Source: Bacillota bacterium (GTDB taxonomy: Bacteria; Bacillota; Clostridia; Acetivibrionales; DSM-1351). From it: a stretch of DNA of 30,203 nt. Positions 1 through 8,132 of this stretch are shown piece after piece. Position numbers and translations under genes: made by a program. Where the stretch lies: assembly GCA_023416275.1 (NCBI GenBank), contig JAEZIB010000153.1, positions 1 through 30,203 of the forward strand, written 5' to 3'. The notes under the pieces were generated by a model, which did no database searches, had not been told where the DNA came from, and saw only the letters and a program-made list of their open reading frames with translations. Each line of letters begins with the position of its first letter. Position 1 is the stretch's first letter.

Positions 1-29
1 CTTCTGTAAAGCTCATTAAATGCCTGCAT
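1..29 (-). CDS. 5' end of an unidentified gene, cut by window edge
   Basis: On the minus strand a strong ribosome-binding site (AAGGAAGGGG) lies about 7 bases before an ATG at position 29, followed by nine readable codons (M Q A F N E L Y R). This is too little to name the product. It lies downstream of the DUF1540 gene on the same strand and is separated from it by a hairpin terminator, so it probably has its own promoter. Confidence 0.5.
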
Positions 30-79
30 TATTTAACCCCTTCCTTATTATAGACATATCAACTTTTCAACTTTCCATT

Positions 80-120
80 TAAAAGTAGCCTACCGATATC
101 TTAATCCACCGATAGGCTAC
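80..120 (-). terminator. Rho-independent terminator after the DUF1540 gene
   Basis: Reading the minus strand, GTAGCCTATCGGT pairs with ACCGATATC/GTAGGCTAC sequence to give a stem of about 12 pairs with one wobble or mismatch, followed at once by TTTT. It sits 23 bases past the DUF1540 stop codon. Confidence 0.75.
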
Positions 121-142
121 ATCCGTACATAACAAACTAATT

Positions 143-325
143 CTACTGTCGTTTTCTGCTCTGAGGTATAAATGTTGCACAATCAGTTTGATTTGAAGTA
201 CTTGCGTCTATTGCTCTCACTTCAATCTGTTCAGCTGAACAGTGGTCACCAGACAAATGATACTTACAGGTATCTACGATACACTTTATGCCCTCATGTG
301 GGTGGTTCATCATATTTGTTGACAT
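143..325 (-). CDS. DUF1540 domain small cysteine-rich protein
   Basis: The 60-residue product carries the DUF1540 pattern: Cys15 and Cys20 (CIVDTC), Cys29 after GDH, an A-x-x-I-x-V segment, then TDC (Cys49) followed by A-T-F. The four cysteines are probably a metal or disulfide site; the family has no firm function and is common in Clostridia. The start was placed at the ATG at 325, because GGAGGG lies 7 bases upstream; a longer reading from 358 lacks such a site. The gene follows apbE on the same strand and ends in a clear hairpin terminator, so it may be the tail of that transcript or a separate unit. Confidence 0.75.
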   Translation of the reverse strand: MSTNMMNHPHEGIKCIVDTCKYHLSGDHCSAEQIEVRAIDASTSNQTDCATFIPQSRKRQ

Positions 326-393
326 TTTTATCCCTCCGAAAATATTTTTTAATTTCAAAAATATTATTTGTATTGGACTATAAATTAATACTG

Positions 394-1440
394 TTATTCT
401 TTTGTAAAATCATTAAAGCCATCACTATATTTTATATCGCCATTTTTCATTACCCACAATGCCTCTGTATCAGGCAAACCATTTATAAACTCCAGCCCTT
501 TCTCAATAGGCATACAAAAAACAGCAGTTGATAATACATCGGACATTCCTGAATTTTTACATAGTATTGTGACTTCTGAATAATATTCAGAGGGAAAAAG
601 TGTGTCGGTATTAATTATATGATGATATCGTTTTCCATTAACTGTATAATATCTTTCGTAATCCCCACTTGATACAAGTGACAAATCAGATACATAAACA
701 ATGCTAATAGTATTTTTTTCGCTTTCTCTATCTGGATTCTGAATCCCTAAATTCCATAGTTTATTGTCAATTCCCTTGTTGCCAATCGCGCGTACATTTC
801 CTCCTACACTAATCAGCCCGGATGTAAATTCATTTTTTATGGCAATTTGGCTAACCTGTTCTGTTGCATAGCCTTTACCAATAGCTCCAACATCAATACT
901 CATTTTAGGATCCTCTAGAAAAACCGTGGAATTTATTTCATCTATAATAATTTTATTTATGTCTGTATGCTTTACTGCTTCCAGTAACTCCTCCATTTGT
1001 GGAAGAGCTGCTTTAGTTTCATCTTCAGCACCTTCTGTCCGGTATTTATGCCAAATCTTCAGCACCGCACCAAATGCAATATTAATTTTACCCTCAGTTT
1101 TTATATACCACTCTTTGGAATAAAGAAACAAATCAATTATTCTCTTATCAACCTTAACGGGTTTGACTCCTGCATTGTCATTTATTGTTTTAATATTGTT
1201 AATTCCATCATAATTATTATATATATCATATAATTGATGATATATTTTTAAATTATCATAAATAAGCTGGGAATACTTTGTAAATTCTTCTTTACTTTCA
1301 GTATAAGCAACTATTTTTGTCAGTGTATCAAAAAGCTGCAAAAATTCAGCTTCATATCTTGTCTTACCCTTATCTCCACACGCTGTCAGATTCACTAAAA
1401 GTGAAATTGCAATTATTACAGTTACTATTTTTTTTAACAA
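394..1440 (-). CDS. apbE: ApbE-family FAD:protein FMN transferase, lipoprotein (FmnB-like)
   Basis: The product moves FMN from FAD onto Thr residues of exported proteins; here the likely target is the FMN-binding lipoprotein encoded just upstream. From the chosen start it is 348 residues, usual for ApbE. A signal peptide ends in a lipobox (LTAC, Cys21), so it acts outside the membrane. ApbE motifs are present: IDVGAIGKGYA (182-192), SVGGNV (211-216), SSGDYERYY (257-265), GKRYHHIIN (269-277) and MSDVLSTAVF (299-308), with Asp301 the likely Mg2+ ligand. The reading frame stays open to 1605, but a TTG at 1440 is preferred: it is 5 bases after GGAGG, starts the signal peptide directly, and matches GGAGGTTAGT-ATG in front of the ATPase gene at 8965. 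In Listeria EET the equivalent is FmnB. Confidence 0.93.
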   Translation of the reverse strand: MLKKIVTVIIAISLLVNLTACGDKGKTRYEAEFLQLFDTLTKIVAYTESKEEFTKYSQLIYDNLKIYHQLYDIYNNYDGINNIKTINDNAGVKPVKVDKRIIDLFLYSKEWYIKTEGKINIAFGAVLKIWHKYRTEGAEDETKAALPQMEELLEAVKHTDINKIIIDEINSTVFLEDPKMSIDVGAIGKGYATEQVSQIAIKNEFTSGLISVGGNVRAIGNKGIDNKLWNLGIQNPDRESEKNTISIVYVSDLSLVSSGDYERYYTVNGKRYHHIINTDTLFPSEYYSEVTILCKNSGMSDVLSTAVFCMPIEKGLEFINGLPDTEALWVMKNGDIKYSDGFNDFTKE

Positions 1441-1500
1441 ACTAACCTCCACGCCCGTTACTGGCATACAAAAATGTGAAGCCTTGCTATTTCCAACTGG
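1441..1500 (-). promoter_or_regulatory. Structured 5' leader of apbE (shared leader family, copy 1)
   Basis: On the minus strand the leader runs TTGGAAATA (1488-1496), then CTTCAC (1476-1481), ATTTTTGTA, and GGCGTGGAGGTTA ending at the ribosome-binding site. CTTCAC can pair with GTGGAG of that site (1447-1452; six pairs, one G-U), so the site could be masked. Similar sequence stands before pplA, the ATPase gene and the GerMN lipoprotein gene. I cannot assign it to a known riboswitch class. Confidence 0.5.
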
Positions 1501-1888
1501 GATATATGAAAGCATGTTCTGTGATATATTCTGTTTTGTGAGTGGCTTTATGTAACATTTATAATATTCATACCTCTGAATATATTTAGTAGCCATATAC
1601 TCCAAGCTTTTGCAACAATATAGACACTAAAACTTTATGCCAAAATTGCTTCAATTTAAATTGACTTTTCTACTGACAAATAACTGTTCGAAATATAACG
1701 ACTTTTCATGTAGGAAAGTTGAGTTATAAATCCATAAACAATTCCCTATCCGTTCATAAAACACTGAAAAGCAAGGCCACTGCATACTAGCAGCTTAATC
1801 ACATAGTTTGTCTTTGACTAGAATCATCAAACACACTCTTCTGTAACTAGTACTTTCTATGCAGCAGCCCTAATTTCAGCTTAATATT

Positions 1889-2971
1889 TTATTTAGCACT
1901 TGCATTTGCCTTCTCAATTACCTTTTTAAAATCTCCAATACGAACTGTAACTGAACTTGCTAGTTCTGCATCGGTTGCTGCACCTTCTTCACTAACAGCT
2001 ATACCCTTAACCTCATCAACAGTTTTGCCAACCGCATATTTTGCAAATGCTTCTGCCTGTTCATTCCACTCTTTACCTATTTTAGATGCTTTTTTCATGC
2101 CATAAGCATCTCCAAGCTCGTTCTTTGTCTTAAATGCAACAGTTAAATCAGAAGTAATTTTTCCTTCTTTTGAGAAATTTACATTTGTTTGAGAACCATC
2201 AATAATAGAACTTGTTATTTTTCCATTGGCATCAAAGGTGGAAACAGTGTACATGGAATAGGCTTGTGCTAATCCTTCTTTCTCACCTGCATCTGTAGAT
2301 TTCGCAATATTAGTAGAAACACCTAAGCCTAGCTTATCTCCAGCCTTTGCACCCATATCCTGAGCATTTAAGACAGCCTTCTCGGTGACAGCTATAAAGT
2401 CACCGATATGTACTGTCACAGAAGATGCCAACTCAGCATCACCAGCAGTACCTTCTTCATTTACAGCTATACCCTTAACTTGGTCAAGAGTCTTTCCAAC
2501 AACATAGTTCGCAAACGCCGCTGCCTGCTCATTCCATTCTTTACCAATTTTCGAAGCCTTTTTCATACCATATTCTTCGCCAAGCTCATTTTTAGTCTTG
2601 TATTCAGTCTTTAAATCGGTGAGAATTTTACCTTGAGCAGAAAAGTTGACTTTAGTTTGAACAGCATCAATAATACACTTTGCAATTTTTCCATCCTTAT
2701 CAACTGTAACTGCTGCAATCATTGAATCTATTTGTGCCAAACCATCCTTTTCACCAGCATCTGCTGACTTTGCAATTGAAGATAAAACTGCAAAGCCTGT
2801 TTTCACTGTATCCGTAGCTGCTTGGGTACCTGTATCAATAGCAGCAGTCGTATTTGCAGCTGTACCAGTCGTAGTACCTGCCGCATTGTTGTCTTCAGTT
2901 TGTTTTCCACATCCGGAAAAAATCGTTATTGCCATAGTTAAACTCAATGCTAATGTAATAAATTTTTTCAT
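1889..2971 (-). CDS. pplA: FMN-binding lipoprotein with two repeats (PplA-like)
   Basis: This is the predicted extracellular flavoprotein that hands electrons to outside acceptors in the EET pathway. The 360-residue product has a lipoprotein signal (IFSGC, Cys21), a Thr/Ala-rich linker (about 28-58) and two homologous domains of about 150 residues (about 59-200 and 212-355). Each contains the block GMKKASKIGKEWNEQA and ends in DAELASSVTV-x-IGDF. The Thr in SSVT (Thr186, Thr342) is where ApbE would be expected to attach FMN. This is a departure from the classical SGAT motif of NqrC-type proteins. The start has a good site (TTGGAGG, 7 bases upstream). It lies between eetB and apbE and has its own structured leader, so it may be expressed separately from the upstream operon. 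Confidence 0.9.
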   Translation of the reverse strand: MKKFITLALSLTMAITIFSGCGKQTEDNNAAGTTTGTAANTTAAIDTGTQAATDTVKTGFAVLSSIAKSADAGEKDGLAQIDSMIAAVTVDKDGKIAKCIIDAVQTKVNFSAQGKILTDLKTEYKTKNELGEEYGMKKASKIGKEWNEQAAAFANYVVGKTLDQVKGIAVNEEGTAGDAELASSVTVHIGDFIAVTEKAVLNAQDMGAKAGDKLGLGVSTNIAKSTDAGEKEGLAQAYSMYTVSTFDANGKITSSIIDGSQTNVNFSKEGKITSDLTVAFKTKNELGDAYGMKKASKIGKEWNEQAEAFAKYAVGKTVDEVKGIAVSEEGAATDAELASSVTVRIGDFKKVIEKANASAK

Positions 2972-3001
2972 ATTTATTCCTCCAATATTTTTTTAATCTA
3001 T

Positions 3002-3075
3002 ATTAACCTCCACGCCAACTATCGGTACAAAAATTGATAGAAATACTCGTGGAGGTACGCTAGTATTTCCAAGTT
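3002..3075 (-). promoter_or_regulatory. Structured 5' leader of pplA (shared leader family, copy 2)
   Basis: A perfect 9-base inverted repeat, ACCTCCACG (3048-3056 on the minus strand) with CGTGGAGGT (3006-3014), encloses a second 5-pair hairpin CTATC/GATAG (3019-3023 with 3036-3040). The right arm looks like a ribosome-binding site, but the true site of pplA (TTGGAGG) is about 30 bases further down. TTGGAAATA (3064-3072) and ATTTTTGTA are shared with the apbE leader in the same order. Confidence 0.5.
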
Positions 3076-3149
3076 GTATCTAAAATCCTTCAAGCTAACC
3101 TTTACACCCACTTTGAGTGTAAAAGAAAATTGGAGCTGTCGAGTAAAAC

Positions 3150-3671
3150 TTAAACCATCCTGTTAAACGCCGGCATAATAAGCCTTAGTAAAGTAGAAGT
3201 TGCCATTCCTGCAACAACACCTGATATTAATAAAACAGGAATATACACCCACAGATATATATTGGTATATATCAAGGAAATTGCAGCAAACTGTCCGATA
3301 TTATGGAATACTGCTCCAAAAATACTCAAAACAAAATAAGATATTTTGTCTCTGAATATTACTAATAGCAGCAATATTATTGATAATGATAGTATACCCC
3401 CACATAAGCTTAATATTCCTGCAATAAAGCCGCGAGTGATTAAAACATATGAAGCTTTTAAAACAGCTATCATAAATGCTGGCTTTCTATCTAAAAAGAA
3501 CAGTGCATACATTACAGGAATATTAGAAAGACCCAGTTTGACTCCTGGAACTGCTGTAAACAGCGGTGGAAAAGAATTTTCTGCAACAGCAAGCACTAAT
3601 GCAATTGCAAAAAGCAATGCAGTTAATACTAAAAGCTTGGTTTTGGGTATGTCTCTAATATTCTTATACAT
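3150..3671 (-). CDS. eetB: EetB-like Gx-transporter / ECF S-component family membrane protein
   Basis: A 173-residue membrane protein with about five hydrophobic segments and a charged start (MYKNIRDIPKTK). The block FTAVPGVKLGLSNIPVMYAL (about 37-56) is typical of the Gx transporter family, often mislabelled heptaprenyl diphosphate synthase component I. In Listeria the equivalent, EetB, is required for extracellular electron transfer; its exact role is unsettled, and its resemblance to substrate-binding subunits of ECF transporters suggests flavin or other small-molecule handling. It starts 18 bases after eetA and is probably in the same transcript. The frame, conserved block and context agree; only the function is uncertain. 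Confidence 0.85.
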   Translation of the reverse strand: MYKNIRDIPKTKLLVLTALLFAIALVLAVAENSFPPLFTAVPGVKLGLSNIPVMYALFFLDRKPAFMIAVLKASYVLITRGFIAGILSLCGGILSLSIILLLLVIFRDKISYFVLSIFGAVFHNIGQFAAISLIYTNIYLWVYIPVLLISGVVAGMATSTLLRLIMPAFNRMV

Positions 3672-3689
3672 GAACCTTTTAACCTTCCA

Positions 3690-4079
3690 TTATCCTACAA
3701 TCATATCTAGCTCATCATCACTGCGAGCAGTCAAGGGCACTATTTTTAAAATTATTTCATTAGGTAAGCAAGCAGCCGTTTCCCCTATATTTTTCAGCAT
3801 ACCTGTTCTTACACATATCTTGTCAGGGCAGTCGGATTTTTCGAAACCAATGCGCCCATCTTTAGTTAAATGAAAAATAACATTCTTATTCTGAGGTATA
3901 GAAAATTTCTTATCTACACCGGTATTCAAATCTATTGTTGCTACTAGCTCTGATTTATAATAAATTTCAGCTTTAGCAGGCTTGGTAGAATTATTGAAGG
4001 TAAATACACCCCATAATGCCAATCCAACTATAAAAATTCCAAAAATAATTATCAAATCAGTTTTTTTAAAAAACTTCAT
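3690..4079 (-). CDS. eetA: EetA-like NusG domain II-containing protein
   Basis: A 129-residue protein with an N-terminal membrane anchor (about 8-27) and an outside domain of the NusG domain II family. The hallmark is SDCPDKICVRTGM (82-94) followed by IGETAACLPNEIILKI (98-113), with Cys84, Cys89 and Cys104. It is not a transcription factor: the anchor places the domain outside the membrane. In Listeria the same protein, EetA, is encoded in the EET locus beside EetB. The start has an excellent site (AAGGAGG, 6 bases upstream). An 82-base gap separates it from dmkA. Conserved cysteines could be redox-active or bind a cofactor, which is inference. Confidence 0.88.
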   Translation of the reverse strand: MKFFKKTDLIIIFGIFIVGLALWGVFTFNNSTKPAKAEIYYKSELVATIDLNTGVDKKFSIPQNKNVIFHLTKDGRIGFEKSDCPDKICVRTGMLKNIGETAACLPNEIILKIVPLTARSDDELDMIVG

Positions 4080-4161
4080 TAACAGCCTCCTTGCACTAAT
4101 GCTATGTAATGTATCCCATTGGTCTACAAAAAATAGCTTATATCAATATTCCTTAGTGCAG

Positions 4162-5061
4162 CTATATGATTCCACTTACAAAAATAACCAATGTAATTGA
4201 ACCCATTATAATAACATAGTTTTTAATAGAACAAATAAAAGTTGTTTCTTTATCTTGATTTTTCAAAAAAGTGTTAATATTTCTTTGAACCGGAAATATT
4301 GTAAGCAGTGATAATACGCATAAGGGTGATAAAATTTTAAAAGCAACCATCAGTATTATTCCAAAATAAGCTGAGTAGTTTAGTACTGCAAACAGATAAA
4401 CTGATTTATGACCCAAATAATACGGCAAAGTGTATCTCTTTACAGCAACGTCTCTCTCCAAATCACAAATATTATTTGCAAGCATAATATTTGCTGTAGT
4501 ACATATAGGTGCAATTGACAACAACAGAACAGTTAATATTGGCACTACAAATATATCAAGGCTAATGGTCTCTAAGTTCATTTTCAGCGACAGAAATGTA
4601 TTGACTGGCATATTTATATACAGCAAAATGAATGGAATGAATAGGCCATAAAACAACCCCGAAAACACCTCGCCAAGCGGCTGTCTGGATATTGGCACTG
4701 GCCCAAATGTATAAAAAATGCCACAAGCAAAGGAGATTGCACCTATTATAAAAATAATTATGTCTGTCCTAAATGCCAAATATAACCCTAAAGCTGTACT
4801 TATGCCTAATAATATAAAAATTATATTCTTGGCTGTTTTTCTTGTATATACCAGTATCTGCTGGTTGGTCTTTGTATCAATATAATTATTAATTGCAGTT
4901 GTTGATAAATCAAAAATAAACATGGCTACAAAGAACACCAAAGTCAACTCTAAGTTTATGCTTTGTTTTATATAGAAAAGGTAAGCCATAGTCATTAAAA
5001 ACGCAAATGTACTGGTTATTTTAGTTTTTATTTCAATATAATTAAAAAATTTGTTTATCAT
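4162..5061 (-). CDS. dmkA: UbiA-family prenyltransferase, 1,4-dihydroxy-2-naphthoate type (DmkA-like)
   Basis: The product would attach a prenyl chain to 1,4-dihydroxy-2-naphthoate, making demethylmenaquinone in the membrane. The 299-residue protein has about eight or nine membrane segments and the two Asp-rich UbiA sites: NNYIDTKTNQQ (58-68) and NNICDLERDVAVKRYTLP (196-213). The first is slightly divergent from the usual NDxxDxxxD, with Asn at the second and last positions. It begins 15 bases after dmkB, the synthase that makes its prenyl donor, and sits in the EET locus. This supports a quinone pool separate from the main menaquinone, as in Listeria. A menA gene for ordinary menaquinone is the alternative reading. 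Confidence 0.87.
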   Translation of the reverse strand: MINKFFNYIEIKTKITSTFAFLMTMAYLFYIKQSINLELTLVFFVAMFIFDLSTTAINNYIDTKTNQQILVYTRKTAKNIIFILLGISTALGLYLAFRTDIIIFIIGAISFACGIFYTFGPVPISRQPLGEVFSGLFYGLFIPFILLYINMPVNTFLSLKMNLETISLDIFVVPILTVLLLSIAPICTTANIMLANNICDLERDVAVKRYTLPYYLGHKSVYLFAVLNYSAYFGIILMVAFKILSPLCVLSLLTIFPVQRNINTFLKNQDKETTFICSIKNYVIIMGSITLVIFVSGII

Positions 5062-5076
5062 GTAATCATCCCTGTC

Positions 5077-6057
5077 CTAAGTCAAACCAGAGGCTTTATC
5101 TAAAATGGAAATCAGCTTTGTTCTTTTATCTTGTGTAATAGAAAGTTCATTAATTATTTTCATTGCCTTATTATAATATTTTCTAGAAACTAATCGTGTG
5201 TAGCCTAATCCACCACTACTAGCAACAGCAGCATTAATGTCTTCTCTTGTCAATTGCTTGTTGCTTGCTTTCATCTTCAAGTCAGGCAGGTTTTTGAAAG
5301 CATGTATCAGCGGAAGTGTTATTACCCCTTGTTCAAAGTCTGATTGAACAGGCTTTTTTGCTATATACTCCGTTGTTTCAAAATCAATGCAATCATCTGT
5401 CATCTGAAATATCATACCGACATATCGTCCTAATTTAACGTATTTCGATATAGTCAAATCATCCTGCTCGCATAATACAGCTCCGGCATGAAAGGATGCT
5501 TCAAAAAGGGCAGCTGTTTTACCCGAAATAATTTTCAAGTAATTATAAACTGATAAATCTAAAAAACCATTATTTACATGTTGATTTAACTCACCAAGAC
5601 AAACTCTTCTCATATAGTCAGGTACTATTAAATTCAAATACTCCTTTTTGTCTGGTATCTCTGCAACTATCTTCAGCGCAGCACAGAGCAAATAATCACC
5701 ACAAATAACGGCTGTTCTTTTACCATACTTTTTCTGGAGTGTCAGTTTACCCCTTCTTGTACTTGCATTGTCAATAACATCATCATGAACCAGAGTTGCT
5801 AAGTGTACTATTTCAATAGCTGCTGCAAAACTTATTGCATGAGGATGGATTAATCCATCCTCATTTTGTGAACAAATAAGCAAAGCTGCTGCGCGAATAT
5901 ATTTACCGCTTGAAACTGCAAGATGCTGTGTATATTGACGAATAAGGATAGGAGCTGTAATCAATTCCCTATTTACTTTTTCCTTTACCAGCTCTAAAGC
6001 CTTATCATTTTCTATGAAATTGGTTTCTTGCTGGAGCTTTATGTTTTCTTTAATCAT
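5077..6057 (-). CDS. dmkB: Polyprenyl diphosphate synthase (DmkB-like)
   Basis: This all-trans prenyl chain-elongation enzyme builds the quinone side chain from isopentenyl diphosphate. The 326-residue product has the basic GKYIR site (51-55), the first Asp-rich motif DDVID (92-96) followed by RRGK, and the second motif FQMTDDCID (217-225). Length is normal for octaprenyl- or heptaprenyl-type synthases. Chain length cannot be read with confidence. Its ATG overlaps the 3' end of ndh2 by 8 bases, showing translational coupling, and dmkA follows after 15 bases. It therefore belongs to the EET operon rather than to general isoprenoid synthesis. Confidence 0.92.
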   Translation of the reverse strand: MIKENIKLQQETNFIENDKALELVKEKVNRELITAPILIRQYTQHLAVSSGKYIRAAALLICSQNEDGLIHPHAISFAAAIEIVHLATLVHDDVIDNASTRRGKLTLQKKYGKRTAVICGDYLLCAALKIVAEIPDKKEYLNLIVPDYMRRVCLGELNQHVNNGFLDLSVYNYLKIISGKTAALFEASFHAGAVLCEQDDLTISKYVKLGRYVGMIFQMTDDCIDFETTEYIAKKPVQSDFEQGVITLPLIHAFKNLPDLKMKASNKQLTREDINAAVASSGGLGYTRLVSRKYYNKAMKIINELSITQDKRTKLISILDKASGLT

Positions 6058-8050
6058 TATAAATATACAACCTTCTTACAAAAGGTAATCTTCTCCATAA
6101 ATTTTTTAAATATGGCATTGCATAATAGTCAAGTCCAAATGTTCTTCCAGCACCTATTAGCACTGCAATTGCAGCAAATATCATCCAGAAGGTTGATAAA
6201 TAGAGACCTGTTGTGCAAACAAACATAACCTGAAGCACCAATGAAAATGCTGACGCTGGGGTTGTAAACAACCCACCAATTAATGCAAGACCAATTAAAA
6301 TTTCTGCTATTACAATAAAAGCTTGCATAAAAATCTGAACACCGTCGTTTGGCATAATCAGTTTTTCAGTAAACCAGTTCATAAGTGGCACATCAATTTT
6401 AAAAGCATAATCGCCTATAACTGACTTTGATAGTTCCTTACCACTTACAAAAATCAAGCGGAATAGACCTAAGAAATCAAAATTCAAGATAGTTGTGCCA
6501 ACGCTTGCTGCAACTTCCTGACCAGCCTCACCCGTTGCTGAACTGACTGCTTCAGTTGCTGCCTGTACTGCTGTTGCTCCACTAGTTCCTTCAAGCGCTC
6601 CGGTTGAGCCGTATAAAATACTGTTATACCATGAACTGGCACCACCAAAAAAGCCTGTCAATTTTGGTGACACAAACCAACCTTCAATAACTTTCATAAT
6701 ACCTTCAAACAGCCATACGGCACCAAGCCAAACTCTAATTGGCACCATCAAAAAGCTAGGCGTTCTATTTGAGAAATGGCCACCTACAAAGCTTCTACAA
6801 TTTCGGATAGTGAAAATCTCGTGTTTCAAATAGCTGAATACTTTATTCCAGCCTAATACCTGAATAAAATAAACTATATTTATAAAGTGCTTTACAAACA
6901 TTGCAAAAAATGATGGGAGATTGAACATGCGATTTGGAAGACCAACTCTGGCTACACCATATCTGCCTCCAATGGAAACCATCATTCCATGAAAGGCTGG
7001 CTTGTAAACCAACAACTCACCCTTACCCGTTACTGCACAATATATATTTTTTGCTGCAATTGCTGCACTCTGTTCACAGTTTTCAACCATCTGAGGAACA
7101 GGTCTTTCTTCACCTTCTGCAGTAAAAAGCATATTGTCACCAACGACATATACACGATCATTATCTACCGAGCGCAAGTAGGGATCGAGTTTAATACGGC
7201 CTCTGTTTGCTGATTCTAGAGTTTTTGCAGCTTCGTTGGTAATATCAGAGCTTTCAATCCCTGCTGCCCAGATTACCGTACCTGCATTATAACGATTAAC
7301 CCTTTCATTTGCTTTAACTTCTATAAAATCAGGCCCTATACCGCAAACACCGGAATTAAGCATTAATTGAACGCCCATTTTATTTAAACGTCTTTCAACC
7401 TTGTTAGAAAGCTTCTCAGGCAAATTAGGTACAGTTCTTTTAAGGATATCTACGTTAAAAATAGTTACAAGTTCTCTATCTATTTCATGCTTATCACAAA
7501 GAATAGGAACGTATTCGGCAAGCTCACCTGCCATTTCTACACCAGTAAAACCAGCTCCAACCACATAAAAGCTAAGCATTTTTTTCTTTTCTTCAAGATT
7601 TCTTTCACATGCAGCTTTTCTGAAAACATTCTGAATGTGATCTTTAAGATTTACAGCATCCTCATATGACCAAAGCTTGTGCGCATACTCTTCAGCGCCA
7701 GGAACACCAAAATAAGTTGGCTTAGAACCGGCAGCCAAAACCAAATAGTCGTACTCATATTTTTCATTTGCACCAATTGCAACGTGCTTATTAAAATCTA
7801 TTGATTCTATATTATCAAGAACAACATTAACTTTTCTCCCTGCAAAAACCTTTTTTAGACCTACCTTAATGCTGTCCTCATCTACGCGATTTGCTGCCAC
7901 CTCATGGAGCTCAGTCAGCATAGTATGAAATGGGTTTCTATCAATAATTGTAATACTGACAGTATCATTTTTTTTGAATTTTTTTGCCAGTTTTTTTGCC
8001 GTTAAGATACCGGCATAACCAGCACCAATTATTACAATTTTACTTTTCAT
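6050..8050 (-). CDS. ndh2: Type II NADH dehydrogenase with C-terminal membrane domain (Ndh2 of EET)
   Basis: The enzyme passes electrons from NADH through FAD to the membrane quinone without pumping protons. Of its 666 residues, 1-430 are a two-dinucleotide-binding flavoprotein: GAGYAG (9-14, FAD), VVGAGFTGVEMAG (163-175, NADH) and VYVVGDN (300-306). Residues 431-666 are an extra membrane region with segments near 433-455, 574-595, 600-620 and 620-636, similar in layout to DoxX proteins. This extension distinguishes EET Ndh2 from respiratory Ndh of about 400 residues. The long loop 456-572 should face outward and includes E-G-T-S-G-A-T (487-493), which resembles an ApbE flavinylation motif. 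The start has AGGAG 6 bases upstream, and this is the first gene of the operon. Confidence 0.92.
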   Translation of the reverse strand: MKSKIVIIGAGYAGILTAKKLAKKFKKNDTVSITIIDRNPFHTMLTELHEVAANRVDEDSIKVGLKKVFAGRKVNVVLDNIESIDFNKHVAIGANEKYEYDYLVLAAGSKPTYFGVPGAEEYAHKLWSYEDAVNLKDHIQNVFRKAACERNLEEKKKMLSFYVVGAGFTGVEMAGELAEYVPILCDKHEIDRELVTIFNVDILKRTVPNLPEKLSNKVERRLNKMGVQLMLNSGVCGIGPDFIEVKANERVNRYNAGTVIWAAGIESSDITNEAAKTLESANRGRIKLDPYLRSVDNDRVYVVGDNMLFTAEGEERPVPQMVENCEQSAAIAAKNIYCAVTGKGELLVYKPAFHGMMVSIGGRYGVARVGLPNRMFNLPSFFAMFVKHFINIVYFIQVLGWNKVFSYLKHEIFTIRNCRSFVGGHFSNRTPSFLMVPIRVWLGAVWLFEGIMKVIEGWFVSPKLTGFFGGASSWYNSILYGSTGALEGTSGATAVQAATEAVSSATGEAGQEVAASVGTTILNFDFLGLFRLIFVSGKELSKSVIGDYAFKIDVPLMNWFTEKLIMPNDGVQIFMQAFIVIAEILIGLALIGGLFTTPASAFSLVLQVMFVCTTGLYLSTFWMIFAAIAVLIGAGRTFGLDYYAMPYLKNLWRRLPFVRRLYIYND

Positions 8051-8103
8051 AGGCTTCTCCTGTTTTATTGTTATTCGACATTTTACCCTATAATTCGATT
8101 CTT

Positions 8104-8132
8104 ATTTTAACAAATTGTTATATAATTATCAA
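8104..8132 (-). promoter_or_regulatory. SigmaA-type promoter of the ndh2-dmkB-dmkA-eetA-eetB operon
   Basis: On the minus strand TTGATA (8127-8132) and TAAAAT (8104-8109) are separated by exactly 17 bases; each matches the consensus at five of six positions. The start of transcription would be about 45 bases before the ndh2 ATG. The near-perfect palindrome TAACAAATTGTTA (8108-8120) overlaps the -10 and spacer and could be an operator. Confidence 0.7.

Noticed and set aside
1441..3075. Leaders of apbE and pplA as c-di-GMP, FMN or fluoride riboswitches
   Set aside because: The conserved cores of those classes are not present; only short, unspecific likeness such as CTGATG was found in related copies.
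8104..8132. Rex redox-repressor site at the ndh2 promoter
   Set aside because: Rex sites read TTGT...ACAA; the palindrome here has the arms in reverse order (AACAA...TTGTT).
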